This document shows, in pieces, positions 1-12,262 of a stretch of 64,000 nt of DNA (within the stretch, counting starts at the first letter, position 1; the number at the start of each line of letters is the position of its first letter). The notes under the pieces were generated by a model that was given only the letters and a program-made list of their open reading frames with translations, did no database searches and was not told the DNA's origin. Both the position numbers and the translations under genes were made by a program. This DNA comes from Euborellia annulipes (taxonomy: Eukaryota; Arthropoda; Insecta; Dermaptera; Anisolabididae), in the NCBI GenBank assembly GCA_023213315.1, contig JAKCPI010001668.1:1-64000 (forward strand). Direction: 5' to 3'.

Positions 1-51
1 GCTCGGGCCCGCGGCTTTTCATAATTATGAGAAGCTTCACGTCTATGCAGT

Positions 52-370
52 GGCGAATTTTGAGAAAATTGAAAAAAAAACTAAAAAAGTACATAAGTAA
101 AGTACTAGTACTTTTTGGCCGATTTTGTTTAAAACCTTATTTACACTAGTTCGGGGGAGGCCTAACTTAAATATAAAATTTCAACCTCCTAGCTCATTTC
201 AAATTTTCAAAAATGTCCACACACACAGACCAATTTGCGGGACGCACTTTTTTGGACTCATGGGACCTCAAAACATGTATATCCATCAAAATCTCGATAT
301 CGAATTTTTGACATGATCGCAATACTTTCTCTATATATTTCATATATAGGGTAAGAGAAAGTAAAAAAAA
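52..370 (-). repeat. Element A copy, subfamily B, 3' part missing
   Basis: Shows the core with AGTACTAGTACTTT, the CA-rich tract, the GACATGATCGCAATAC subfamily B signature and the GGTAAGAGAAAGT end. The strand is given so that + runs from the ACTTTCTCTTACC end to the T-run end. The X-box and the large hairpin are absent. Confidence 0.9.
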
Positions 371-638
371 ATCTGAATCATCTATTATATCATACTAAAT
401 TAATAATGCTAGTATTATCACACTTCCTTAACGTAAAATAATTTTCAAGTTAACAAACCTTTGAGTATGATGAATCATAATGTATGCTGCTGATTCATTA
501 TATCAAAATAGAACATAAATTGTTTATAAAAACTTGGTGTTTTTACTTTTTTTCTCTTTTAAATGTTTAATCTTTAATAGATTTTCTTTTTATTTCAATT
601 TCTTGATCAACTAGAAAATCTAAACTTATTTAGCTATA

Positions 639-773
639 CAGGGCCGGATCTAGAGGGGGGGGTACAAAATGCGCTTTTAAATTACTGAAATTAAGAAAAA
701 AATAGTGTGCTGTGCGACGAGTCACACCAGATTACCTCCCCCCCCCCGAGAAACACCTCTGGATCCGCCCTTG
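639..773. mobile_element. Short palindromic hAT-type MITE holding an element A fragment
   Basis: Ends read CAGGGCCGGATCTAG and CTGGATCCGCCCTTG, inverted copies of each other. Between them lies a piece of element A's large hairpin (694-733) and C/G homopolymers. I find no clear 8-bp duplication. A partial relative of the right end lies at 1785-1815. Confidence 0.55.
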
Positions 774-1004
774 ATTGTACTTTATTATACAGGAATTTTA
801 TTGCCAGACAACTGTTGTGTGCATAATCTCACATTTTCAGTCAGAAAGAGGCCTGAAACCTACGAATTTACTATTTCAAACTTCATTAAACTTAGGGTTA
901 ATTTTATATATGGTTACACATTCTTTTTTCTTTAAAATACAATGAAAAAACAAAAAAAAAATATTATATTTTTCTGTTTATAAATTCTTCTATACCGCCG
1001 GAAA

Positions 1005-1140
1005 ATGCCTAGTGTTCCGAGTTCGCTTCCCGCCCCAAGCGAGAAAAATTTATTTCATTTGAATTGGCTATCAATCATTCATATCATCAGATAAGGATGG
1101 GGTCTAAATGCTTTATAAGAGGCAACTATAGTTGCCGAAA
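1005..1140. repeat. SINE-like repeat with the ATTTCATTTGAATTGG block
   Basis: Has a tRNA-like GAGTTCGCTTCCCGCC stretch followed by GAGAAAAATTTATTTCATTT. Relatives occur near 1670-1730 and 23865-23945. The tRNA head is degenerate. A scrap of element A's hairpin lies shortly downstream at 1193-1237. Confidence 0.4.
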
Positions 1141-1364
1141 AAAGACCTTAAACAAATTTTAAAAAAATATTACCAGAAACTATGAGTGTAAATTCTGATG
1201 TGACAAGTACAGAACACAAATTTCAATTACCGATCACAGCAGATTTTTAGTATTACGAGAAGCGATTTATTTTATTTTATTTATTTAATTTTCGAAAATG
1301 TAGAGTTCTCAAAAATGGAGTTATTCTATTATTTTAAAATAGCAAATTTGCGAGATGTGTTTGT

Positions 1365-1450
1365 GCTTATGAATGGGCAAAATTGCGTCCTCTGGAGTCG
1401 AAAGCGTACAGGTCCTGGTTCGACTCCCATCCCCATGAATTCACGCTTGC
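1365..1450 (+). repeat. tRNA-derived SINE fragment
   Basis: Contains a Pol III B-box (TGGTTCGACTCCC) in a tRNA-like context. Relatives lie at 7635-7735 and 45150-45245. It is not a tRNA gene because no cloverleaf can be closed. Confidence 0.45.
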
Positions 1451-2389
1451 CTAGAATACTTTATTAATACTCTACAATTTCAAGATTAGTATTGAATGTT
1501 CAGGGAAGTACCGATAGATGGCTTTAGCATAGAGGTTTGGAATGTGAGCTGCGTCCACGTAAACACCTGGAGAAAATAAAAGCCCCACTGGAAACAAAAA
1601 GATAATTATTGCTCCCCGAGATTCAAAAATAATATTTTTTTATTACATTTTTACCTTATTAAAGGGATCAGAGATTCGCTTCTCGATCCTAACGAGAAAA
1701 ATTTATTAAGTTTAAGATTTGCGTGATTAGTTTTTGTTTGATGGTGCAAATCGCGCCCTCTGGTCTCGAACCCACACCATTTACCACTCCCCCCCCCCCC
1801 TTGTATCCGCCCTTGTTTTTCGTTCGCAAAGGAATTAAAAAAATTTTTTTAACCTTTTGCCTATCTTTTTTTAATAACGCAAAATTATATTAAATTAAAG
1901 CCTGATGATGAACGAATAAATTTGGACCAAAACGTCGCGAATTTTCGCGAGTTTTATTGATTTTAGAGAAACTTCTTGCTGGCTGCCACCTCCTGCTATT
2001 GTTCAAATAGCTTATATCAATCATAACCACTTCCACACTCGATTAAATTAATTTTGAAAAATAAATTCTTTGCAAAATTTAATTGGTTTTTACTTTCTCT
2101 TATCCAATATATGAAATACTATATATAGAGAGAAAGTATTGCGATCATGTCAAAAATTCCATGTCGAGATTTTGATGGATATACATGTTTTGTAGTCCCC
2201 TGAGTCCAAAAAAGCGGGTTCCGCGTGTGTGTGGACATTTTTTACTATGAAGGAAATAAGCTACACGTAAAAAATTTGATGATTTTACAATTTTTTGTTG
2301 TAAGCAAATTTAAGACCAATAGATACTAAATTTATATACAGTTGAATTATATTTTTACAAAACTCTTGCAAAAATCGTTTACAAAGTGT

Positions 2390-2550
2390 GGTAATTTTAC
2401 TAATATTTAGCAATTTTCGAGTCCAAATGTCTGGTAATTTTACCAAGATAACAATATTTAGCAATTTTGAGTCCAAATGTGTGGTAATTTTACAAATATT
2501 TAGCAATTTTAAATCCAAATGTTTGTAATTTTACTAATATTTAGAAAAAG
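2390..2550. repeat. Tandem array, unit about 46-60 bp, roughly 3.5 copies
   Basis: The phrase TGGTAATTTTAC...ATATTTAGCAATTTT...GTCCAAATGT recurs four times with small indels. The open frame read antisense through it is a repeat artefact. Confidence 0.8.
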
Positions 2551-2639
2551 AAAAAAATTTAACGACTGACCCATAGGTTATTGACCTTTAGGGGACGTCT
2601 CTACCTGAATGGAGGAAATAAATATTTTTATTTAATGAA

Positions 2640-2715
2640 AAATTCCTCCAGGATTTGAACACTGACTTTTTGTAGAAGTCTGTGCCTAGTCCATTTGACC
2701 ATCGAATCACCTGTT
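2640..2715 (-). repeat. tRNA-like SINE head
   Basis: Read on the minus strand it has an A-box-like GATGGTCAAATGG and a B-box GTTCAAATCCTGG. No poly-A tail can be placed. It sits in the insert that splits an element A copy. Confidence 0.4.
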
Positions 2716-3654
2716 AATAATGATCTATTCTGTATTTGGATTCAAGTATGACCTCATTGTCAACTATTTTTACTAAATAATAAAATAAAATAAATTAAAG
2801 TTATCATAATATTATTATTTTTGTATTATTATAATTAAATAAATCCTTATAGGAAAAATTTTTATTAAGAAAGCTAAAAAATAAAAAATGATGTTAGTAG
2901 GGAATTTAAATATTGTATTGAAAATTAGAAACTTTTTAAAATAAAATTTTTAAAATTAAATGTGTATTATTAGAAATCTATGGAAAATAAATATTTATTT
3001 TAAAGAATTTATTTAAAATGTTTTTGGTTGAAAAATTTGATGTAGGATAAAAATGGTTTGATTTTACGAGTTAGAAATTTTATATTTAAGTTAGGTACTC
3101 CCCGAACTCGAGAAAATAAGCTTTTAAACAAAATCGACCAAAAAGTACTAGTACTTTATTGATGTACTTTTTCAGTTGTTTGGAATTTTCTCAAAATTCG
3201 CTGCAATAATTTTGATTAAAATTCATATATCAACTATTTTTTTGATGCTTTTTAAAAAGTATATCAGTGAAATTTTTCGTGAAAATTGTTTGAAGTACAC
3301 TTTACTGATGTGGAAGCATTCGTTGCTCAGCGCCATCTATGAATCGCGTGGTCAATTTTGAAACTAAGGTGCTATGGGAAACTAAATATATCTCGACACA
3401 ACTGGTGTGACCAGTACTGGTCCGAAGGGTAAGAGAAAGTTGTGTGCTGTCACACCAGGTTTTTTTTTTTTTGGAATTCCTATTCAAATAATAATCTAAT
3501 CTTTGTAGATATATCCATTCAAGTCAGTAAATAAATAGTAATTTAAATATTAGTTATTTTCTTTTTCTAATATTTTGAAAATATTATATATAACTCTATC
3601 GCTATATAACACCATATTTGGAAATGTTGACATTCCTTTGCGAATAAAATGGGA

Positions 3655-3722
3655 GGCTCGACCCTCGATTCCCAGCCTACCTACAGGAATGTCTCCAGGC
3701 TGACTCACCTTCCGAATTAATC
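3655..3722 (-). repeat. tRNA-like SINE fragment
   Basis: On the minus strand it shares the GTCAGCCTGGAGA stretch with the SINE at 45150-45245. Short and degenerate. Confidence 0.35.
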
Positions 3723-4185
3723 TAAAAAAAAAAAAAAAAATACACATATAATATTGTATTTGTTATCAAAAGTAAATAATAAAAGGGGGCCATTACCCTT
3801 TTTCCTTTCCTTGCGTCAAACTTATACATAAATATTAATTGAAAACATTTGTATTGGGCGTGACAAGTGCTATTTATTTTATTTTTTAATTACTATACTG
3901 AAAAATAAGGTAGTTTAGTGACCTCTTAATAAGGAATAGGATCCCTGAACGTTTTTTCATTATTAAATTATTAGTAAAAAAAATAGGCAATAGGGGAGTT
4001 GCTGAGACTTTTCCGATTTTCTTTTTTTAAGTCTTTTCTGCCATTTATGCCCGTTTGCACCAACACATCTTAGATCTTAAGCTCGTCTTACATCTTACAA
4101 TTGAATTTGAAATTAGGAATCGTGTCTTAAGATCCTCTAATTGTCTCTCCAACACATAAATAAAAACAAGATATAGGCCTAATTA

Positions 4186-4425
4186 CAGTAGCGTAGCGAG
4201 GGGGGCTTTCATCATGCCCCGGGCGCTACTTACAAAGGGGCGCCAAATGGTTCGCAAAACAAAAAATTGCTGGATAATTTTTATTTATTATAATTGATTT
4301 CTGAAAAATATATTTTAAATTTTGTATATTTTACATATAATATTATATGGTTTACGAATGGGGGGGGAGGGGGGCGCTAAAAAGGCAATGTTTCCCGGGC
4401 GCGATTTAAGCTCGCTACGCCACTA
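4186..4425. mobile_element. hAT-type MITE, 240 bp, exact 8-bp target duplication
   Basis: Termini CAGTAGCGTAGCGAG and CTCGCTACGCCACTA are inverted repeats. The element is flanked by CCTAATTA at 4178-4185 and 4426-4433. An 8-bp duplication is diagnostic of the hAT superfamily. No coding capacity; the GC-rich interior ends contrast with an AT-rich middle. Confidence 0.9.
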
Positions 4426-5576
4426 CCTAATTAATACAAAAAAATATATATTCAGGAATTCAGGCCTTACATACCTGTTATAATATTATTGCAGGTAAAT
4501 ATTGTAATATTATCTATTTATAAACTATATATTAATATTACACATCCTTCATAATAGACTAATAAGATGGAAGTTTTGATTTATTAGTATACTAGTGAGC
4601 CCTTACATTTATGGGCATCAGAACATGAAAATAGGTTTCTTTTAAAGTCCTAAAATATCAATTTTTTTTTTTTTTTTGAAATGATGATTGAGATAAAATT
4701 GAAGTAATAGCCCTTGGAAGGGATGTTTTTACTTTTTTCGATTTATAGCCAGTGTCGTTCCTCCGACCTTGACCAATACCGTTAGTTAGGTCTTTGTTAT
4801 CGAATTGCTTAAAACTCTTATGAGGAGAGACGGAAGGCCTGAATGCGTCAATCGGGAAAGAGTGACGACCAGAACTGATAAATGACCAAACTGAAAGCAT
4901 TTAGAGATTACTAAACAAAGCCCTTTCAAAAATAAATCGAAGAGAAAGTATTAAAGACCATTCTAATAATATTTCAATCTATTGACAACCTTTTATAATT
5001 TAGAGAAATATTCATGAGGTAGTTTTTGTAAATTATCTATAAGCCCCTTTTGTCTTTAAAATGGATATTAAAAAAAAAAAATTCTTTATCAGGTTGCTTT
5101 GTTTTTTTCAGGCTTTGTATCTAACAAGGCTCTTTGATTATCTCATTGACAACTTCAAAATATCTAATTGTCATTTTTCAATTTACGAAATTTAAGGTAA
5201 ATAACTTAATCATTCTTTTTGTTTACGTTGAAATTTGCATACCCACGGTGTTTATGATTTAACATCTCTAGAGGTTTGAATGGAAAATCGTTGCCATGTA
5301 TAGGGCCGCCGAGCTTTGGAGCTGCTTATTAGGCTCTCCGGATTTAAATTTTGAATTGGAATATATGCGATTCAGATATCTTCAGATAGTGTGGTCAACT
5401 GGGTGTTCGATTAAGAGATTTTTAATTGGTGTTCCCAGGTGGCAGGCTCTCCAGGAATACCTAACAAAGGTCTTCAGCCTTTTCGGGCCATAAGTTTATT
5501 TTCCACTTATCGAAATTCCACCATCTTAATTTCTATTTGCCATTATGTATTAATTTTGATGTGACACCTGTAACTA
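4426..5576. other. No gene recognised
   Basis: AT-rich. A GC-richer stretch at 5280-5495 has a 65-codon frame without a known domain or splice context. 4658-4900 is a shadow frame. Nothing else supported. Confidence 0.5.
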
Positions 5577-6429
5577 AATCACTATTTTTAGGTTATCTTG
5601 TAGTTCTCTTCTGGTGTTTTTTAGCAGGACGGAGCGCTGGGAGAGGAGAATTCTTTAATTAAAAGACAATTCTTTTTCAGAGACTTTTTAGGTTAACGAA
5701 ATGGATGCATCCCTTTTCGTTTCTGCCATTTTGGTAGCCTTCTTCAGAACCTTTGTTTAGATTTATTAAAATAAAATGTAATACAGTATATTACAATGTA
5801 TAACAATCATGTCGACGTTCTAATTAGCAAGGTGTCTAACCCCATTTTTGTTTATTTTTCAGGGGAGCCAAAAAACATTTCATTGTCATTGTTAGAGCCA
5901 TTTTTCGTGTTGCAACTTTTCGAAATGAAAAATTTGAATTACGCTCTTACCCAGTTCAGGGCATAAGGAGAATGATATTTTTCAACAGAAAATACAAAAA
6001 AACGATTTTCGAAAAAAAAGTGAAATTAGCCACTTTGCTAATTAGAGCGTCGATATGATATTTATTCATTTTTTTATATAATTAATGTACAGTGAGGGTC
6101 AATATTAAGTCCCACCCATACGTTTTATACTTGTGATTATTTTATTATTTTTATAAAAGAAAATGAAAATCTTTATTGGAAATTTTCTAGGTTTGAACCA
6201 TGAAAGTTTTCATTAAAAAATATAAAATATTTTTCAAAAACAATGAAATAATCACAAATAGAAAACGCAGGGGTGGGACTTATTGCCTCTCACTTCTACA
6301 TACTTCTGCATCCATTCGTTAACCTGAAAAGGCTCTGAAAAAGAATTGTCTTTTAATTAAACAATTCTCCTTTCATCCTGCTAAAAAATGCCAGAAGGGA
6401 ACTACAAGATAACCTAAAAATAGTAATTA
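5577..6429. mobile_element. Long foldback element with a nested Tc1/mariner-type MITE
   Basis: About 130 bp at 5577-5710 is the reverse complement of 6298-6429. Inner blocks around 5810-5835 and 6035-6060 also pair. The MITE at 6090-6297 interrupts the right arm. No protein is visible. Confidence 0.8.
6090..6297. mobile_element. Tc1/mariner-type MITE
   Basis: Begins CAGTGAGGGTCAATATTAAG after TA (6088-6089) and ends in the degraded inverse before TA 6298-6299. Shares its inner sequence with the MITE at 27233-27387. Confidence 0.8.
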
Positions 6430-7380
6430 TGTACTAAGATTTGATAGATAAAGTTGTTATTATTTTCACTCAATTCAAACAAAAAAAAAATTATTTTTTC
6501 TTTTCTTTTCTTGGTCTTATATGGATCGGTCAACTCTCCTCTTTATTCAGCATTGCCCGGCCCGCTTCTAAATCCGGCATTTTATGCCTTGATTATTAAA
6601 TCTTCTAAATTATAAATCATATTTTATTACCTTCAATGTCATTAGTGGCTGACCATTCAGTTTTTCTTTTCTGTACTGGTTAGAATATTTATTTATTCTG
6701 AGTGGGCGTCCGAGTGTTCGCCTTTGAACTCTGAGGAGGTCAACTTATGACATTCGGCTGCTTTTTCCGAATTACCATCTACAGTATACCGAGCAAGAAA
6801 GATGTTTGTTCAAATTGTCTTTACAAGGACAATCAAATCATTTAGGAATCAACCCACACATACTCGTGAACAACACATGCTTATCCAGGACAAAGTCTAG
6901 CACAGAAAATACAGTCTAATTCATTCAATTCATTCCTGGAATTGAAATTATTTCATATGTATAAAATAAATAGGGTCGCTAATTTGTCCGCTGCCAATTA
7001 ACTATAATATTTTTTAAAAGTTTCTTAGGTTCACTAGTTTAAAAAATTCCTTTGTTGTCTTCAAAAAAATAAATTCCATATTTTTATATTCATAAAGCAT
7101 AAATATTATACTGCTGCCAACGTCCGATTTATGTGTTCCATGTCATTAATGATTATAAGTACAAGTCTAAACATGTTTCAATATGTTTATTTGGGAAAGC
7201 CGAAGGCCATCATTGAAAAAAAAAAACTACTCTTTGAATGAGATAAGGTAAATTTATTTCTGAGTCATATTCAACTATAAAACACAGAAGATTATTGCTT
7301 TTTTTACAGTATTTGAAATTTTCGAAATGATGTATCGAATCTGATTAAAAAGCATATATGGACCCTGTTATGCATTGGTG
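6430..7380. other. No gene recognised
   Basis: Apparently single-copy, with moderate GC at 6530-6900. No repeat match, promoter pair or exon found. Confidence 0.5.
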
Positions 7381-7556
7381 TGTAAAAAAAAAAAAAAAAT
7401 TAAAATAGGGGGAAATAAGGTTTTTTGTTATAATATAAATAATTATTTTTTTTATTATTAATAAAAAAAAAAAAAAATTTTTATTTTTTTTTAATTTTAA
7501 AAAAAAAAAAAAAAAATATATATAAAAAAAAAAAAAAAAAAAAATAATAATTTTAA
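7381..7556. repeat. A/T homopolymer-rich low-complexity tract
   Basis: Runs of A up to about 20 mixed with T runs. No gene content. Confidence 0.9.
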
Positions 7557-7634
7557 ACTTCCCAACTGGGGGTTGCTCGCCCCACCCACAAAAGGGAAAA
7601 AGGGTGTCTAATTAACAATTAAATGTGAGATTTT

Positions 7635-7735
7635 TATATTTACTGGTGGGTTCAGCGTCCTCCAAAGAAGTACAACCAAATCCAGGAAAGGCTGTAGATC
7701 CCAGGTGCGACTCCCTGAACTCACAAGAAAATATA
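7635..7735 (+). repeat. tRNA-derived SINE fragment
   Basis: Ends in the B-box-like CCCAGGTGCGACTCCC followed by GAACTCAC and an A-rich stretch. Related to 1365-1450 and 45150-45245. Confidence 0.4.
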
Positions 7736-8188
7736 AAAATGATTTGAATTCAATGAATCCTTTGATTATTTGGCTAATATTTAAATGTTAAAAATATTAT
7801 TTTAATTGTAGGTTAAATCAAAATTCTAACCCGGGCTTCTGACTTTTTTGTGACTTATATTCAGATTTTTTTTATAATTTTTCTATTGGCTTCAATATCC
7901 TAAATTTCTTCTGTTTTTTTAGATTATTTCATAAGCTTCACCTTCCTTCTAAAAATTAAGAAATACAGTAGTAGCATAGAATCGAAAATTCAGAACTGGA
8001 AATTTTGATTATATCCCTTTAATAAAATTTTTTTAACTGTCACTTTGTGAAGTGGCTTTTAACAATAAATGAAGGAGCAGGCAGCCTGGAAATTAGCCTC
8101 TACGAAACGAAACGAAAAGAGTATTGGAGATAGTTTCGGCTTTAATTAAATATTCCTCCATCCTCAGTCCATTTTCGAGCTGTAAGCA

Positions 8189-8418
8189 TGGGCGTATCCA
8201 GCTCAAAATAGAAGGGGAGGGGCAACTTTTCTAATATCATTTTATTATTATATTAAATGACACAATCTAAACTGGAGATAGGGGATGTCGCCACTCGGGG
8301 TTTTTATCTTCTAACAGAAGGGGAGAATTTTTCAATTTTTTATATTTTTTGTTTTTTATTTTTGTTTCAATTTTGGAAGGAGGGCACCTCCACCCCCCCC
8401 CCCGAAAATGCCCATGGA
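8189..8418. mobile_element. hAT-type MITE with 8-bp duplication
   Basis: Flanked by TGTAAGCA at 8181-8188 and 8419-8426. The ends contain TGGGCGTATCC and the imperfect inverse GCCCATGGA. The open frame through its middle is noncoding by context. Confidence 0.7.
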
Positions 8419-8587
8419 TGTAAGCATTGTACATTTTAGATGAAATAAAAAATCATTATTTATGTATTTATCCAAGAAACACAATTTTTTTAACAATATA
8501 AACTCAAATGACAGCGCATTTTCTCAAATTGTCCGTTTGTGAATATAGAAAATATTATACAGAAAATACTTCTAAGTATATACTGTA

Positions 8588-8797
8588 CAATGATCGCCAC
8601 AATTAAATCCCCACCTGGGAGATAGAGCCTAGAGTATATGGTTTAGTATAGCCTATGGTATATAGTAATAATTTTAATGACCAAAAAGGTCAAATAAAAT
8701 ATGGTATATATGATTTTCGCTCATTAAAATTATGTCAAATTTACCATATACTCAAGGCTCTAGCTCCCAGGTGGGGACTTAATTGTGGCGCTCACTG
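8588..8797. mobile_element. Tc1/mariner-type MITE, GCGCCACAATTAAG family
   Basis: Nearly palindromic, 210 bp, with CAATGATCGCCACAATTAAA at the left and the inverse ending TGGCGCTCACTG at the right. Flanked by TA at 8586-8587 and 8798-8799. Relatives at 40992 and 62575. Confidence 0.9.
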
Positions 8798-8799
8798 TA

Positions 8800-9404
8800 C
8801 ATAAGTTACCAAGCAATGCTAAGAGGCTTTATACGATGCACTCAGTTCTAGTGACAAAATCGTTCTAATTGATTTTTTACAAAAAAATTAACATTTCAAT
8901 TATTTGATCACTGAACTGAACTCTTAGGAAAAGTCAATGCCTTGCCTGTGATGGTATGCCGAAAAAAATTGTTAACATAATCCAAACTCATGCAAATCCT
9001 TTTTAGCTTTAAAAAGGAAGTTTCTTGCCTAAGGTCCCATTTGTTGTTCAAGTGTCAAGACCTCGGAGTAGACAATTTGCCTTCAATGTCTCCATTGACG
9101 TACGAGTTCTCAAAATAAGCTTCTCCATCTCCCTCTGACGTCTCCCAAATGTTGCTCGAACCAATCAAGAGCCACTTGGCTAATAGCAAACACCACTTGT
9201 TTTGTTTGCTTTAAAAACGGTATTGCTTATTAAATTCCTTTATCTTTCTACTTTGCCGGAAATTGGTTAACTAAACAGGCAGGTTATTGCCTGTAAAATT
9301 TCTAAAAATTAATTATACCTTGTCACATCGAAAAGGACAAATATTAGGTTATGCCCTCCTCCCGGAAAAATTTTTTGAAAACAATTATCTGATTCTTATT
9401 ATGA
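8800..9404. other. Single-copy flank, nothing assigned
   Basis: A GC-moderate patch at 9000-9260 matches no other sequence in the window. No long frame or promoter motif. Confidence 0.5.
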
Positions 9405-9819
9405 TTTTTACTTTCTATTGCCTATATATGTAATATATAGAAAGTATATATGGATTCATGTCAAAAATCCGATGTCGAGATTTTGATGGATATACACGTT
9501 TTGAGATCCCCTGAAAAAGTGGTTTTTACAACATGGTCTGTCTGTCTGTGAACAAAATATCTCAAGAACGAAAAGATCTAATAAGTTGAAATTTTATATT
9601 AAACTTATTCGCCACCCTGGGAAGTATCACGAAGCTTTTGAACAAAATCCGCCAAAAAATACTGATACTTTACTGACGCACTATTTCAGTTTTTTTCGAT
9701 TTTCTCAAAATTCGCTAGAACGATTTTAATTAAAATTCAAAAATCAATTGTTTTTTAGATCCTCTTTAAAATGTATATTCTCATTTTGCCATTTTTGGGA
9801 TCATCACACCAGATTTTTT
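9405..9819 (+). repeat. Element A copy with internal deletion
   Basis: Both ends are present, but the X-box region and most of the large hairpin are lost: the ATTTTGCCA segment runs straight into CACACCAGATTTTTT. Confidence 0.9.
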
Positions 9820-10343
9820 CCAAATAATTCCCATTTAAGTTTCACACGGTATATTCAAATCTTAAGTATATCTAGCTAGCTATATTTATTTAAATCACTT
9901 CAGATTTGTATTGAAAATAAATAAATTTCTTCTCTCATCTCGACTTTGATTGTTTATTTATAACTATCTCGAGCTCTCGTAACTAATTGCACAATGATTC
10001 ACTCATTTTCCATCAATTTGTTGTTTCTTTCCTGGAAAAAATCCAAAGTGACGAAATATCGTTGACTTTTAATATATGCTATGGGTCCTACTAATTTCAT
10101 TAGTAAAATTAAAATTTTACAATTTAAAATATTTTTAAGAAGAGAGCAAATGGAAATATTGTGTTATTCAGCAAGTGAGGACATATAGACATAAATTATC
10201 ATTCTAAATTATTATGGGTAAAGTGGGAGTATGGAGGAGCGCCTCTACAGTTTGCTTAGAATTGGCAAAATCAGGTGTAATTTTTCCCTAAAAAAAAAAA
10301 AAAAAAAAAAATCGAATTAAAGCAATTGGCAAAATTTTCTTGG

Positions 10344-11013
10344 TATTTCAAGAAAAGAACTAGGAGGTTGAAATTTAAAGCTTTTGAACATCGGCCAAAG
10401 AGTAGGCTACTAGTACTTTATTTTCAGTTTTTTTTTTTGATTTTCCCAAAATTCGCTTGAACGATTTTGATTAAAATTCAAAAATCAAATATTTTTTAGA
10501 TGCTCTTTAAAATATATATTCTCATTTTGCCATTGAAATATTCTGAAGACCACTTTACTCTTGTAATTCATAGGAAAGATAGGAGAAATGGTTGCCATGG
10601 TAACAAAATATAATATTTTCCCATACTTATAAATTTTACATCTTGAATTCTAATATGGACCTTTTATTTTGAAAGTGGTGTAAGTCCATTTAAAAAAAAA
10701 ATGATATATCACATAATTTATGCATAAATTAATGTAAATTTTCTATGTATAACTAGCTAGTGGTAAATTTCTTAAAAAATTCGCATGTTTTGTACAATTG
10801 AAAATTGGTCGGTAAATAGGTTTTTTAATAAACAGATATGTTAACCTTTCATTTTCTCGAAACAATAGAAAATGGACTTACACCACTTTCAAAATAAACG
10901 GTCCTTATATCGGCGGAAACTAAATATATCTCGACACGAAAAATCTGGTGTGAGAAGCATCAAAGCTAAGAGAAAGTTGTGTGCTCTGCGATCAGTCACA
11001 CCAGATTTTTTTT
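10344..11013 (+). repeat. Element A copy, 5' truncated, with X-box and nested MITE
   Basis: Starts in the CAAGAAAAGAACTAGG region and ends in the large hairpin plus T run. A perfect X-box GTTGCCATGGTAAC lies at 10591-10604. A foldback MITE (10657-10904) splits the TCTAATATATCGG segment. Confidence 0.9.
10657..10904. mobile_element. Foldback MITE nested in element A
   Basis: Inverted ends of about 35 bp start GGACCTTTTATTTTGAAAG and close with CTTTCAAAATAAACGGTCC. Short AT-rich duplicated flanks are possible. Superfamily not assigned. Confidence 0.75.
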
Positions 11014-12262
11014 ATTTTGCTCTAACTTGTAAGTCAAGCGTACTGTAAATAGAAAATAGGACATATCAAATTTTAAGATCAAACTGAACTTAGGCTAGTA
11101 AAATTTTAACAATTTATCAGTTCAATAAATAACTGTTATCATATTTTACAAAAATATTGGAAAAACTTTATTGTTCTAACGTTTGTTTTGAAAATAGGCC
11201 TAAATAAAAAATAGCCTATTCATTGGCTCCATGTCTGACTGTTTAATAATTTGAACACTCTAATTGTAAATCTTCTCTATTACTTTATAATTCAAAAAAA
11301 AGTTTACGACTTTTTTAAGCCGCCTGGCGGTACCGCCCCCTCGTATTTGGCCCGACTGCGTGTGGCGCCTGCTTGACGCGGCCTTGTCTCATTCACTGTG
11401 TGTATCACTAGGCAAAAAAAGCAGTTTTAATTTCATCTTAACTAGCTTCAAATTTTATGAGAACTAGTCCATATTTTTGAGTTTTATATTTAAGTAAATT
11501 GCCATTTAATCAAATCTACAGTTAAAAGTAAGTGGTTAAATATTTGTCGGAATAAAATAAAACATTTATTTACAAGATAAAAAAAAGATAATTGAATAAA
11601 GTAAAATATAATTGAATAGTACTTTGTTAGTAAATAATTTTTCATAGATATCTCATATCTTGTGAGTTATTCCAGCTGGGATAAAAGACCTCTTTATACA
11701 TAAAAATACTTGATTTCGTCAAACTGTTGTTTATTTGTATGATATAAAAATAAACCAGAGTTTGTATTAGATACAAATAAAACATATTTTGTTTAAGATA
11801 CAGATAAACCACAATCACCGAAATCAAGTACTGTATTTAGAAACAATAAGTAATCACGCTTATTCATTCAAAAATTATTACCCCTGCAATTGGCAACCAA
11901 ATACACACGAGAGCAGTGACCCAACTTTTCCTATTAGTCTGAAACGTAGCCAAACACATTTTTTTTATTTGGCATTCTCTAGTAATTACCATATATAGTC
12001 TTTTTGATTATATTAAGGTAACTACATACATTACCTATGTAAAAATGTCTATTAAAAAAATAATAGCATTGGTTAAACCTATGAGTCATTTTTTAAATAT
12101 ACTAGTTTTTGCTATTTATTTTTACACAATTGTTTTATATTTATAGAGGAAATCTATTATCAATAAATAATTATAAAATGCTACATTAATGCGTCCTAAT
12201 TAAAAATTTATGGGGATGATATACTGTATAACAACTTTCCAAAAGCTTTAATTTGTCTGCAA
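11014..12262. other. AT-rich, no gene recognised
   Basis: A GC patch at 11318-11400 stands out, but no motif supports a feature. Frames at 11640-12000 are short, hydrophobic and low-complexity. Confidence 0.5.

Larger units (their letters stand above)
2087..3473 (+). repeat. Element A copy, subfamily B, split by an 790-bp AT-rich insertion
   Basis: Left part 2087-2268 and right part 3056-3473 join into one element with both terminal hairpins. The right part has the subfamily B segment TGGAAGCATTCG in place of the X-box region. The insert 2269-3055 includes the tandem array at 2390-2550 and a tRNA-like SINE on the minus strand. Confidence 0.85.

Noticed and set aside
2390..2550. CRISPR-like array
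   Set aside because: Units are contiguous tandem repeats without unique spacers, in a eukaryotic repeat context.
4487..4500. TTGCAG|GTAAAT as a ratchet site
   Set aside because: Short pyrimidine tract, poor donor, and upstream of the predicted gene start.
5296..5493. 65-codon frame in a GC-richer patch
   Set aside because: No domain, no splice context, no promoter motif; length is within chance.
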